Below are positions 15,350-23,457 of a stretch of 64,000 nucleotides of DNA, piece after piece. Every line of letters begins with the position of its first letter. The first letter of the stretch is position 1. A program made the position numbers and the translations under genes. The notes under the pieces were generated by a model that was not told the origin of the DNA, searched no databases, and was given only the letters and a program-made list of their open reading frames with translations. The stretch spans positions 1 through 64,000 of the forward strand of contig NZ_RJUL01000011.1 in assembly GCF_003751625.1 (NCBI RefSeq), read 5' to 3'. The stretch is from Gallaecimonas pentaromativorans. Its GTDB lineage: Bacteria > Pseudomonadota > Gammaproteobacteria > Enterobacterales > Gallaecimonadaceae.

Positions 15350-16464
15350 TGGCTCAACTGAAATCCCTTTGGCAAAGCCTGTACCGCGCCATGACCGACT
15401 GGCTGGGCGAAGGTTGGCTGGTAGATGTGCTGGTGATTATCGCCGTCACCCTGCTGGTGACGGTGCTGTGGCGGGTGGTAGCCAAGCGGTTGGTGAACCT
15501 GGTGGGCCGGTCTTCTTCCACCTGGGACGACATGCTCTGGGACAGCCTCAACGGCCCGGTTAACTGGCTGATTTTGCTGGTGGGCGTGTCCATGGTGGCG
15601 CAAACGGTGGCGGGCCGCATCGACTCGGAGCTGGCCAATTACCTGCCGGTGCTGCGCAAGGTGCTGTTCGAGTGCCTGATCGCCTGGAGCCTGTGGCGCC
15701 TCACCAACGGCGGCGAGCATGAGTTTATCCGCCGTGGCCGGGACATCACCACGGTGCAGGCGGTTGGCAAGCTGCTTAAAGCTTCCATCATCGTGGTGTT
15801 CCTGCTGACCCTGTTCCAGACCCTGGGAGTGAATATCTCCGGCATCCTGGCCCTGGGTGGGGTTGGTGGCCTGGTGATCGGTATGGCCGCCAAGGATTTG
15901 CTGGCCAACTTCTTTGGCTCGTTGGTGGTGTATTTTGACAAACCGTTCAAGGTAGGGGATTGGATCCGCAGCCCTGACCGGCCAATCGAGGGTACGGTGG
16001 AGCGTATCGGCTTTCGGGTCACCCAAATCCGCACCTTCGACCAGCGACCGCTCTATGTGCCCAACTCGGTGTTCACCCAAATTTCGGTGGAAAACCCGTC
16101 AAGGATGCTCAACCGCCGCATCAACGAAACCATCGGTATCCGCTACGAAGATGCCGACAAAATGGGCGATGTGGTAGCCAAAGTGAAGGAAATGCTGGAA
16201 AACCACCCGGATATCGACCAGCACAAGACGCTGATGGTGAACTTCAACGCCTTCGGCCCCTCCAGCCTCGATTTCTTTATCTACACCTTCACCAAAACCA
16301 CGGTGTGGGCCGAGTACCACCAGGTGAAGCAGGATGTGATGTTGAAGATCATCCACATCATCCACGAACTGGGGGCAGATTGCGCCTTCCCCACTCAGAC
16401 CCTGCATATCGAGTCCCTGCCCGAGGGCTTTGGGCGGCCGGCCGGCGAACCCGGCGCTGCCTAA
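15349..16464 (+). CDS. MscS-family mechanosensitive channel
   Basis: 371 residues. Membrane helices lie at about 24-44, 67-84, 99-114 and 140-160, followed by the pore helix GGVGGLVIGMAAKDLLANFFG (170-190) and the beta domain (FDKPFKVGDWI) with a cytoplasmic vestibule to the end. It is inner-membrane and opens on hypo-osmotic shock. It is larger than E. coli MscS because of an extra N-terminal helix pair. Its start is coupled to the peroxiredoxin stop. Confidence 0.9.
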   Translation: MAQLKSLWQSLYRAMTDWLGEGWLVDVLVIIAVTLLVTVLWRVVAKRLVNLVGRSSSTWDDMLWDSLNGPVNWLILLVGVSMVAQTVAGRIDSELANYLPVLRKVLFECLIAWSLWRLTNGGEHEFIRRGRDITTVQAVGKLLKASIIVVFLLTLFQTLGVNISGILALGGVGGLVIGMAAKDLLANFFGSLVVYFDKPFKVGDWIRSPDRPIEGTVERIGFRVTQIRTFDQRPLYVPNSVFTQISVENPSRMLNRRINETIGIRYEDADKMGDVVAKVKEMLENHPDIDQHKTLMVNFNAFGPSSLDFFIYTFTKTTVWAEYHQVKQDVMLKIIHIIHELGADCAFPTQTLHIESLPEGFGRPAGEPGAA

Positions 16465-16477
16465 CCTTGTACGTTGC

Positions 16478-16502
16478 AGCCGGCCTCAGGGCCGGCTTTT
16501 TG
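16478..16502 (+). terminator. Terminator of the peroxiredoxin-MscS operon
   Basis: Stem agccggcc/ggccggct (16478-16485 with 16490-16497) followed by TTTTTG. Confidence 0.85.
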
Positions 16503-16601
16503 TTTCACAAAATCGAATGTACAGGGGTATTTTTTGTCATTGTGGAGATGGCTTTAGAACGATAACGTTAAGGCATCAGCGTAACGACAGAGACATTTGC
16601 C

Positions 16602-17129
16602 ATGAAAATCATTGCCTTCGGTGCCAGCAACAGCTCAACCTCCATCAATAAAGCCCTGGCCACGTACACCGCCGGCCTGGTGCCCGGCGCCGAGGTCAAG
16701 GTCTTGGACATTCGCGACTACGACGTGCCCATGTTCAGCCAGGATCTGGAAAAGGAAATCGGCCAGGCCGACGGCGCCAAGCGCTTCTTGGCAGACCTTG
16801 CAGAGGCGGATGCCTTTGTTATCTCTTACGCCGAGCACAACGGCCATTATCCGGCGGCCTACAAGAACCTCTTTGACTGGGCCACCCGCATCGACCGTAA
16901 CCTGTTCAATGAAAAGCCCGCCCTTTACTTGGCCACCTCCCCTGGCCCCGGTGGCGCCAAATCGGTGCTGGCGGCGGCCCAAGCCTCGGCCCCTTTCTTT
17001 GGCGGTAACGTCAAAGCGGCGGTGTCGGTAGCGAGCTTCTTCGACAACTTCGATATGGCCAGCGGCCAGGTAACCAACGCCGCGATTGATGCCGAGCTGC
17101 AAGCCGCGGTGGCCAAACTCAGCGCCTGA
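16602..17129 (+). CDS. NADPH-dependent FMN reductase family protein
   Basis: 175 residues of flavodoxin-like fold: IIAFGASNSSTSINKALATY is the FMN phosphate loop, and ISYAEHNGHYPAAYKNLFDW and SPGPGGAKSVL complete the site. It likely reduces FMN or quinones with NADPH. It is one of three such enzymes in the window, the others starting at 11339 and 19531. Monocistronic, bracketed by two terminators. Confidence 0.88.
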   Translation: MKIIAFGASNSSTSINKALATYTAGLVPGAEVKVLDIRDYDVPMFSQDLEKEIGQADGAKRFLADLAEADAFVISYAEHNGHYPAAYKNLFDWATRIDRNLFNEKPALYLATSPGPGGAKSVLAAAQASAPFFGGNVKAAVSVASFFDNFDMASGQVTNAAIDAELQAAVAKLSA

Positions 17130-17151
17130 GTCGCATTGCCGCTTGGTGATG

Positions 17152-17180
17152 AAAAAACCACCTCCCAGAGGTGGTTTTTT
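17152..17180. terminator. Bidirectional terminator
   Basis: Perfect 13-bp stem aaaaaaccacctc/gaggtggtttttt with a 3-base CCA loop, 23 bases after the FMN-reductase stop. T-rich on both strands. Confidence 0.9.
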
Positions 17181-17229
17181 CTTGCCCGGCCTTGTGTAGA
17201 CTAGCGGCCCTGATTGAGAGGGGAGCCCC

Positions 17230-18417
17230 ATGGCCCAGTTTGACGTTGTGATCATTGGCGCCGGCGCCGCCGGTTTGATGTGCGCCGCCCAGGCCGGTTA
17301 CCGAGGCCGCAAGGTGTTGGTGGTGGATCACGCCAAACAGGCCGGCAAGAAAATCCTCATCAGTGGCGGCGGGCGCTGCAATTTCACCAACCTATTTGCC
17401 AGCCCGGCCAACTACCTGTGCCGCAACCCCCACTTCGTGAAATCAGCCCTGGCCCGCTTTACCCAGCACGATTTTATCGAGCTGGTGGACCGCCACGGCA
17501 TCGCCTATCACGAAAAGACCTTGGGCCAGCTGTTTTGCGACGACTCGGCCAAAGACATAGTGCAGCTGCTGCTCACCGAGTGTGACTGGGCCGGCGCCAA
17601 GGTGCAGCTCAAAAGCCAGGTTAGCCAGATTGAAAAGACCGCCGCTGGCTTTAGCCTCAAGGTCAATGGCGAGGCGGTGACCTGCCAGAGTCTGGTGGTG
17701 GCCTGCGGGGGGTTGTCCATGCCCAAGCTCTGCGCCACCCCTTTGGGCTACCAGATAGCCGAGCAGTTTGGCCTGGCCATACTGCCCACCCGCGCCGGGT
17801 TGGTGCCCTTTACCCTCGACAAACCTGATTTGGATAAATTTGCCGAGCTGGCCGGGGTGTCTTTGCCGGTCAGCGCCCACAGCGAAGACGGCACTGTCTT
17901 TAAAGAAGCGCTGCTCTTTACCCACCGCGGTTTGTCGGGCCCGGCCATTTTGCAGATCTCCAGCTTCTGGCAGCCAGGGCAGGATGTGACCCTCAACCTG
18001 TTGCCGGGGCTGGATATCAGTGACGCCCTTGGCAAGATGGCGGCCAAGCACCCCAACCAGGCGTTAAAAACCGCCCTGGCGCGGTTGCTGCCCAAACGTC
18101 TTGTGGAAATATTGGGCGAACATGGCGCCATCGACGGCGAAATGCCGCTAAAAGCCCTGGATGCCGGGCGCATGAAAAAGCTGGCCACAGCGCTTGGCGA
18201 GTTTCGGGTTCACCCCAACGGCACCGAGGGTTATCGCACCGCCGAAGTGACTCTTGGGGGCCTGGATACCGATGAGTTGTCCTCCAAAACCATGGAGAGC
18301 AAGCAGGTGCCGGGGCTCTATTTTATCGGTGAAGTGATGGACGTTACCGGCTGGCTGGGGGGCTACAACTTCCAGTGGGCCTGGAGCTCCGGCTGGGCCG
18401 CCGGCCAGGCGGTGTGA
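17230..18417 (+). CDS. BaiN/HI0933-type NAD(P)/FAD-dependent flavoprotein
   Basis: 395 residues. The N-terminal Rossmann motif is VIIGAGAAGLMCAAQ; ISGGGRCNFTN is the HI0933/YhiN signature; the C-terminal GGYNFQWAWSSGWAAGQAV closes the FAD site. E. coli YhiN-like proteins have been linked to bile-acid-like 2-enoyl reduction in other phyla, but the gammaproteobacterial role is unsettled. GAGGGGAG precedes the ATG. Single gene. Confidence 0.9.
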   Translation: MAQFDVVIIGAGAAGLMCAAQAGYRGRKVLVVDHAKQAGKKILISGGGRCNFTNLFASPANYLCRNPHFVKSALARFTQHDFIELVDRHGIAYHEKTLGQLFCDDSAKDIVQLLLTECDWAGAKVQLKSQVSQIEKTAAGFSLKVNGEAVTCQSLVVACGGLSMPKLCATPLGYQIAEQFGLAILPTRAGLVPFTLDKPDLDKFAELAGVSLPVSAHSEDGTVFKEALLFTHRGLSGPAILQISSFWQPGQDVTLNLLPGLDISDALGKMAAKHPNQALKTALARLLPKRLVEILGEHGAIDGEMPLKALDAGRMKKLATALGEFRVHPNGTEGYRTAEVTLGGLDTDELSSKTMESKQVPGLYFIGEVMDVTGWLGGYNFQWAWSSGWAAGQAV

Positions 18418-18471
18418 GGGTCAGTCAAGGTTTGGGCAAGGCGGCTTAGCATGGCGCCATTGGAGGTAACC

Positions 18472-18804
18472 ATGACCCGGCGACTACTCCCCCTGGTGGC
18501 CTTATTGGCCCTGGCCGGTTGTTCGGCCAATAAACCCTGGATAGTGGATCTGGGCGGCACCTGCGATGTGGGGGCCAAGTACGATATCAAGGCGCCGCGC
18601 TTTGATGAATTGGCCCAGCAACTGGCCCACGCCACCGGTTGTTTTATCGAGACCGATTTGGCGCAAACCGGCGCCGTTAAGCCCAACCCCGTCAAGGGTT
18701 ACATGACCATCCGCCAAGCAGTAAAGGTGGCCATCAAAGGCACCGGCCTGAAGGTGGTGCGGGAAGACAAAGACTTTATCCAAGTTGCCAAAAAGCCCGC
18801 CTGA
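18472..18804 (+). CDS. Small lipoprotein with STN-like domain
   Basis: 110 residues. The lipobox LLALAGC gives a lipidated C17. Residues about 43-107 (FDELAQQLAHATGCF, then KGYMTIRQAVKVAIKGTGL and a closing beta strand) follow the secretin/TonB short N-terminal (STN) layout, normally found fused to TonB-dependent receptors or secretins. Here it stands alone. I choose ATG 18472 because GGAGGT lies just upstream; the ATG at 18451 has no such site. The partner is unknown. Confidence 0.7.
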   Translation: MTRRLLPLVALLALAGCSANKPWIVDLGGTCDVGAKYDIKAPRFDELAQQLAHATGCFIETDLAQTGAVKPNPVKGYMTIRQAVKVAIKGTGLKVVREDKDFIQVAKKPA

Positions 18805-18816
18805 GCGGGCTTTTTT
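18791..18816 (+). terminator. Terminator overlapping the lipoprotein stop codon
   Basis: Stem aaaagcccgc/gcgggctttt with CTGA loop and following T-run; the loop contains the stop codon of the lipoprotein gene. Its T-run abuts the stop codon of the minus-strand XapX gene. Confidence 0.85.
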
Positions 18817-18982
18817 AATGGCCGAAGTGGCGCCTGGCGAGATTGACCAACACCGCCCCCAGAAAGACCCCAAAGGCACCGATGATCCCACTGAGCGTCG
18901 GCGGCGCCGGCAGTGGCAATTTCAGCCAGGTGAAAAAGGCCCCGGCAGAGAGCCCGGCGCACAGTGCCAACAGATATTGCAT
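18815..18982 (-). CDS. XapX-domain small membrane protein
   Basis: 55 residues, too short for routine ORF cut-offs. Two hydrophobic helices (YLLALCAGLSAGAFFTWL and IIGAFGVFLGAVLVNL) are joined by KLPLPAPPTLSG, the typical XapX arrangement with its PAPP turn. AAGGAGGCGTG gives a strong ribosome site. It lies 9 bp downstream of an NADPH-dependent FMN reductase on the same strand, so the two form an operon. The biochemical role of XapX proteins is not known. Confidence 0.8.
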   Translation of the reverse strand: MQYLLALCAGLSAGAFFTWLKLPLPAPPTLSGIIGAFGVFLGAVLVNLARRHFGH

Positions 18983-18991
18983 CACGCCTCC

Positions 18992-19531
18992 TTAGAGCCC
19001 GGCCAAAAAGCCGTTCAGCTGGGCGCCGATAAAGCTCAGGGTAGCGTCGTCGCTGAGCTTGCCGTCTTTGACCTTCTGGTGGACAAAGGTGATGGCCATT
19101 TCCGGCATGGGCGGCAGCACGCAGAGCATGGAGGAGAGCGTCTCGCGCAGCTGGTACTGGGCACGTACTCCGCCAAGGCCACCTTCGGACTGGGTGACAA
19201 AAAATACCGGCTTGCCGGCCATGGGGCTGGCTTTAAAGGGGCGGGACAACCAGTCCAGGCTGTTTTTCAATACGCCGGGGACGCCGTGGTTGTATTCGGG
19301 CACCGCCAACAACACCGCGTCGGCATTGGCTGCCAAGGCTCTGGCTTGCTTGACGCTGTCTGGTAGCTGGCCGGCTTCCAGGTCCTGGTTGTAATAGGGC
19401 AGGGCGCCGATATCGAGCAGCTTGAAGGTGCTGCCGGCTGGCAGCATGTCCGCAAGACTGGCCAGTACGGCGTGGGAATAGGATTGGCTGCGCAGGCTGC
19501 CGGCAATACCAAGGATATTCAGGGGTTTCAT
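18992..19531 (-). CDS. NADPH-dependent FMN/quinone reductase, chromate-reductase-like
   Basis: 179 residues. ILGIAGSLRSQSYSHAVL is the FMN phosphate loop and VPEYNHGVPGVLKNSLDWLSR is the family signature. It transfers electrons from NADPH to quinones, azo dyes or metals by family analogy. It is divergent from an AraC regulator with a 95-bp gap, and followed by the XapX gene. The regulator is the obvious candidate controller. Confidence 0.9.
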   Translation of the reverse strand: MKPLNILGIAGSLRSQSYSHAVLASLADMLPAGSTFKLLDIGALPYYNQDLEAGQLPDSVKQARALAANADAVLLAVPEYNHGVPGVLKNSLDWLSRPFKASPMAGKPVFFVTQSEGGLGGVRAQYQLRETLSSMLCVLPPMPEMAITFVHQKVKDGKLSDDATLSFIGAQLNGFLAGL

Positions 19532-19626
19532 AAGGGCCTCGACATTATCGTGTTGATGCCTTGTATTTTCGCTATATAAAGAACTTAATCTGTCGCGTAA
19601 CGGCCAACTGCCATTGAGCTCCTGCC

Positions 19627-20370
19627 ATGTCGCTTTTTAGCGCCCAGACCCTGTCTCATCAAAAAGGCCATGAGATCAGCCTGCACAGCCACCTCCAAGG
19701 GCAGCTGACCCTGGTGCTGGGCGGCACGGCCAATATCCATAACGACCAAGGCTGGTGGCTGGCTACCGCTGGCAGCGCGGTGTGGGTGCCGCCCGGTGTG
19801 CGCCATTGCGCCAGTTACCAGGAGCAGGCCGAGATCATCAACCTGCTGCTGGACGTCGAAGCGGGTGATAAAGCCCCCGGTGATTGTTGCCTGGTGATGG
19901 TATCGGCGCTGCTGCGGGAGCTGGCCAGAGAAGCCAGCCGCCTGGAGAAAAATGACGATGCCCAGAAACCCATTCGGGCGCTGGTGCTTCGCCAGTTGCA
20001 GGGGCATGCCGTACAAACCGAGCTTTATGTGCCACAAGGGGAAGATAAAAGATTGCGGGCGGTTACCGGCTGGCTGCGCAGCCACCCCGGCAGCACCGAC
20101 GAGCTGGCGGCCCTTGCCGAGCGCGCCTTTACCAGCCCGCGCACCCTGGCACGGCTCTTTGAAAAGGAAACCGGCATGAGCTTTAGCCGCTGGCGCGAGC
20201 GGCTGCGCATCGTGGTGGCCATAGACCGGCTGGTGTCGGGCCAAAGCATCATCACCATCGCCCTAGATCTGGGCTACCAAAGTGCCAGCGCCTTTACCGC
20301 CGTCTTTACCCGGGTGATGGGCATGCCGCCCCGCAAATACCTGGCCCGGCTGCAACAGCCGGACCTTTAG
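19627..20370 (+). CDS. AraC-family transcriptional regulator
   Basis: 247 residues. An N-terminal cupin-like sensor domain (GHEISLHSHLQGQLTLVLGG, ATAGSAVWVPPGVRH) is followed by two HTH units (about 155-245: LAERAFTSPRTLARLFEKE and IALDLGYQSASAFTAVFTR). Cupin-AraC regulators of this size often control a divergent enzyme or efflux gene; here the target would be the FMN reductase-XapX pair. The effector is unknown. Confidence 0.9.
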   Translation: MSLFSAQTLSHQKGHEISLHSHLQGQLTLVLGGTANIHNDQGWWLATAGSAVWVPPGVRHCASYQEQAEIINLLLDVEAGDKAPGDCCLVMVSALLRELAREASRLEKNDDAQKPIRALVLRQLQGHAVQTELYVPQGEDKRLRAVTGWLRSHPGSTDELAALAERAFTSPRTLARLFEKETGMSFSRWRERLRIVVAIDRLVSGQSIITIALDLGYQSASAFTAVFTRVMGMPPRKYLARLQQPDL

Positions 20371-20373
20371 CCG

Positions 20374-20976
20374 CTAAAGCCAGGGGCGCTCGCCTAGGTA
20401 GCGCTGCTCAAAGGCGGCGATATCGGCGGCCCGCTGCAAGGTAACGCCGATGGCGTCCTGGCCGGCCAGGATGGCGGCTTTACGAAGGCCGTCGATCTCA
20501 AAGGCGATGTCGGCCATGCCGTCGGCACTGATGCGCTGGGCGCCCAGGTTGATGGTCAGGCGGTTATGCTGGGGGTGGCTAACCCGCGCCAGCAGCGCCG
20601 CTGTCTCTGGCTCAGGCAACTCGATAAGCAGCAAGCCGTTACGCTGGCAGTTATCGAAGAAGATACCGGCAAAACTGCTGCCGATAATGGCGCGGATCCC
20701 CAGTTGCATCAGCCCCCACACCGCATGTTCGCGGCTCGAACCACAGCCGAAGTTGGGCCCCACCACTAAAAACGCGGCCTGCTGCCAGGCCGCTTGGTTG
20801 AGGATAAAGCCCGGATTGGGCTGGTCATGCAAAAAGCGCTGGTCGAAGAACACCCCTTTATCCAGGCCGCTGCGGTCTATGCCTTTTAAAAACTGCTTGG
20901 GCATGATCACGTCGGTGTCGACATTGGCGGCGCCATAGGGGGCGGCGATACCGGTTTCAACGTCAAAAGGGCGCAT
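20374..20976 (-). CDS. leuD: 3-isopropylmalate dehydratase small subunit (LeuD type)
   Basis: 200 residues. NVDTDVIMPKQFLKGIDRSG and GPNFGCGSSREHAVW are the swivel-domain signatures. With LeuC it isomerises 2- to 3-isopropylmalate. Its start overlaps the leuC stop by one base. No leuA or leuB is in the operon; instead a LysR gene precedes it. A side role on citraconate or maleate is therefore possible (see findings). Confidence 0.88.
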   Translation of the reverse strand: MRPFDVETGIAAPYGAANVDTDVIMPKQFLKGIDRSGLDKGVFFDQRFLHDQPNPGFILNQAAWQQAAFLVVGPNFGCGSSREHAVWGLMQLGIRAIIGSSFAGIFFDNCQRNGLLLIELPEPETAALLARVSHPQHNRLTINLGAQRISADGMADIAFEIDGLRKAAILAGQDAIGVTLQRAADIAAFEQRYLGERPWL

Positions 20977-22373
20977 CAGACTGACTCCTCCATCAGGGTA
21001 CGAACATCCACCAGGGCGCCGGTAATAGCGGCGGCGGCCACCATGGCCGGGCTCATCAGGTGGGTGCGGGCACCCGCTCCCTGGCGGCCTTCAAAGTTGC
21101 GGTTGGTGCTGGAGGCGCAGCGGTCCCCCGGGCCCAGCACGTCGTCGTTCATGGCCAGGCACATGGAGCAGCCCGACTGGCGCCACTCAAAACCGGCTTC
21201 CATCAGGGTCTGGGCCAACCCTTCGGCTTCGGCCTGGCGGCGCACTGCACTGGAGCCCGGTACCACCAGCGCCCGTACTCCTTTGGCTACTTTACGGCCC
21301 TTGGCGACTTGGGCCGCCAGGCGTAAGTCTTCAATGCGGGCATTGGTACAGGAGCCGATAAAAGCGTGGCTGATGGCAAGGCCGCTCAAGGCCTGGGCCG
21401 GGCTTAGCGCCATGTAGTCCAAGGCGCGGCGATGTTGCGCGTCGGCGTCATTGGGCACGGCGCCGCCAATGGTGGTGGCCTGGTCGGGGCTGGTTCCCCA
21501 GCTCACCATGGGCGCCAGGGCGCCTACGTCCAGCGCTACTTCTTGGTCAAAGTGGGCGCCAGGGTCCGAGTAAAGCTGCTGCCATTGGGCCAGGGCTTGG
21601 TCCCACAGCTCGCCTTTGGGGGCGCGGGGTTTGTCTTTGAGGTAGGCAAAGACCTTGTCGTCAGGGGCCATAAAAGCGCCCCTGGCGCCGGCTTCCACCG
21701 CCATATTGCAGATGGTCATCCGCCCTTCGACACTGATGTCCTTAACAGTGGAGCCTGCAAATTCAATGGCATAGCCGGTAGCGCCGTCGGCCCCGATTTT
21801 GGCAACCAGGGCCATGATGATGTCTTTGGCGCTGACCCAGGGGCCAAGGGCGCCGCTCAGCGTCACCCTCATGGTTTTCAGCTGTTTGTAAACCAGGGTC
21901 TGGGTGGCCAGCAGGTGCTCAATCTGGGAGGTGCCGATACCGAAACCAAAGGCGCCCAGAGCGCCATAGGTGGTGGTGTGGCTGTCGCCGGCGGCCACCA
22001 CCATGCCGGGCAGAATAAAGCCCAGCTCTGGCGCCACCACGTGCTCGATGCCTTGGTGCACATCGAGGATATCCAGGTGTTCGAGCCCGAAATCGCGGCA
22101 GTTTTCGGCAAGATAGCTGATTTGCCGCGCCGCCTGGCTGTCGGTGACCAGGGCGATGCGGTTAGGGGTGGTGGGGTTGACGTGGTCTACCACCGTCAGC
22201 TGTGCCTGGGGCCTTGCCACCTTGCGCCCGGCTTGGCGCAGGCCGCTGAAGGCCTGGGGGCTGGTGTATTCGTTCAGCACCTGGCGGTCGATGTAGAGCA
22301 GCACATGGCCGTCGTCGTCCAGGCGAGCAATGGTGTGGCTGTCGATATGCTTGTGATAAAGGGTCTTGGCCAT
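20976..22373 (-). CDS. leuC: 3-isopropylmalate dehydratase large subunit (LeuC type)
   Basis: 465 residues. The 4Fe-4S ligands are C342 (FIGSCTNARIEDLR), C402 and C405 (SGCSMCLAMN). GDSHTTTYGALGAFGFGIGTS matches the family. The region around 62-110 (VDHVNPTTPNRIALV) differs from the usual gammaproteobacterial leucine-pathway enzyme, and leuA/leuB are absent nearby. It belongs to the aconitase superfamily with certainty; the exact substrate is less sure. Confidence 0.85.
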   Translation of the reverse strand: MAKTLYHKHIDSHTIARLDDDGHVLLYIDRQVLNEYTSPQAFSGLRQAGRKVARPQAQLTVVDHVNPTTPNRIALVTDSQAARQISYLAENCRDFGLEHLDILDVHQGIEHVVAPELGFILPGMVVAAGDSHTTTYGALGAFGFGIGTSQIEHLLATQTLVYKQLKTMRVTLSGALGPWVSAKDIIMALVAKIGADGATGYAIEFAGSTVKDISVEGRMTICNMAVEAGARGAFMAPDDKVFAYLKDKPRAPKGELWDQALAQWQQLYSDPGAHFDQEVALDVGALAPMVSWGTSPDQATTIGGAVPNDADAQHRRALDYMALSPAQALSGLAISHAFIGSCTNARIEDLRLAAQVAKGRKVAKGVRALVVPGSSAVRRQAEAEGLAQTLMEAGFEWRQSGCSMCLAMNDDVLGPGDRCASSTNRNFEGRQGAGARTHLMSPAMVAAAAITGALVDVRTLMEESV

Positions 22374-22472
22374 GGCGCGGGCTCCGGTTGGCAGTGTCCC
22401 TTCAGGCTATTGCATACGCTGGAGCCTAAAAATGCGCCTTATGTGACAGTGAAAAACACGATTCGTGAATGA

Positions 22473-23378
22473 TCAGCCGGCAAAATACTGCTGCAAGAAC
22501 TCCACGGCGCAGCGCAGCTTGGCGGAATGGCTGAGCCGGGTGGGGTAAACGGCCCAGACATTGGCGCTTTGGCTGTAGCCGGGCAGCAGCTGCACCAGTT
22601 CGCCACTGGCCAGATAGGGCGCTAAATCCCAACTGGAGCGCAGCGCTACGCCTTTGCCGGCCAGGGCCCATTGCAGGATGATCTCGCCGTTGTTGGAAGA
22701 CAGGGCGCCGCTGATTTTCACATCCTTGCGGCCGCTGCTGCTGTCGAGCTGCCAGTGGCCAAAGGAGACGTTGCGCTCCTTGAGTACCAGGCACTGGTGG
22801 TTGGCGAGGTCGGCCAGCTTTTGCGGGGTGCCGTAGCGGGCGAGGTAAGCGGGGGCAGCCACCAGCAGCCGCTGGTTGGCCAGCAATTGCTTGCTGATGT
22901 AGCGCTCCGGCAGGTCGTCGCCGACCCGGATCTCCAAGTCAAAGCCTTCGCTGACCAGATCCACATGGCGGTCAAACACGTCGAGGCGCACTTCCAGCTC
23001 CGGGTATTGGCTTTGCAAGGCCGCCAGGGCTGGCGCCAGGTGCTGGCGGCCAAAGCCGAAACTGGCGCAGATATGCAGGCTGCCCCGGGGGGAAAGCCGA
23101 TTCTGGTTGAGTTGGTCCAGGAGGCTGTCCATGTCGTCCAGCACTTGCAGCGCCGAGCGTTGCAGCCGCTCGCCGTCTTCGGTCAGCGCCACCACCCGGG
23201 TGGTGCGGTGCAGCAAGCGGCAGCCCAGGGTCTTTTCCAGCAAGCTGATGCGCTTGCTGACATAGGCCGGAGATTGGCCCAGCTCGTCGGCCGCGGCCAC
23301 AAAACTGCCCTTGCGTACCACCACCAGGAACACCCGCAGATCGTCCGGTAGCGGGTATTGTTGACGAACCGTGTTCAT
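22473..23378 (-). CDS. LysR-family transcriptional regulator
   Basis: 301 residues from ATG 23378 with AAGGAACGGC upstream; the open frame extends further without support. The winged HTH lies at about 13-70 (LVVVRKGSFVAAADELGQSP, KRISLLEKTLGCRLLHRTTR), then a co-inducer domain. It sits 79 bp from a divergent hydrolase gene and about 100 bp upstream of leuC on the same strand, so it could control either. The type resembles DmlR-like regulators of dicarboxylate genes (tentative). Confidence 0.88.
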   Translation of the reverse strand: MNTVRQQYPLPDDLRVFLVVVRKGSFVAAADELGQSPAYVSKRISLLEKTLGCRLLHRTTRVVALTEDGERLQRSALQVLDDMDSLLDQLNQNRLSPRGSLHICASFGFGRQHLAPALAALQSQYPELEVRLDVFDRHVDLVSEGFDLEIRVGDDLPERYISKQLLANQRLLVAAPAYLARYGTPQKLADLANHQCLVLKERNVSFGHWQLDSSSGRKDVKISGALSSNNGEIILQWALAGKGVALRSSWDLAPYLASGELVQLLPGYSQSANVWAVYPTRLSHSAKLRCAVEFLQQYFAG

Positions 23379-23457
23379 TGCCGTTCCTTTAGTGCGCTTT
23401 ATGGCCAAAGTGTCTGTATATAGGATGACGGATATCAGAGGCAAGCGAGTAGCCCCC

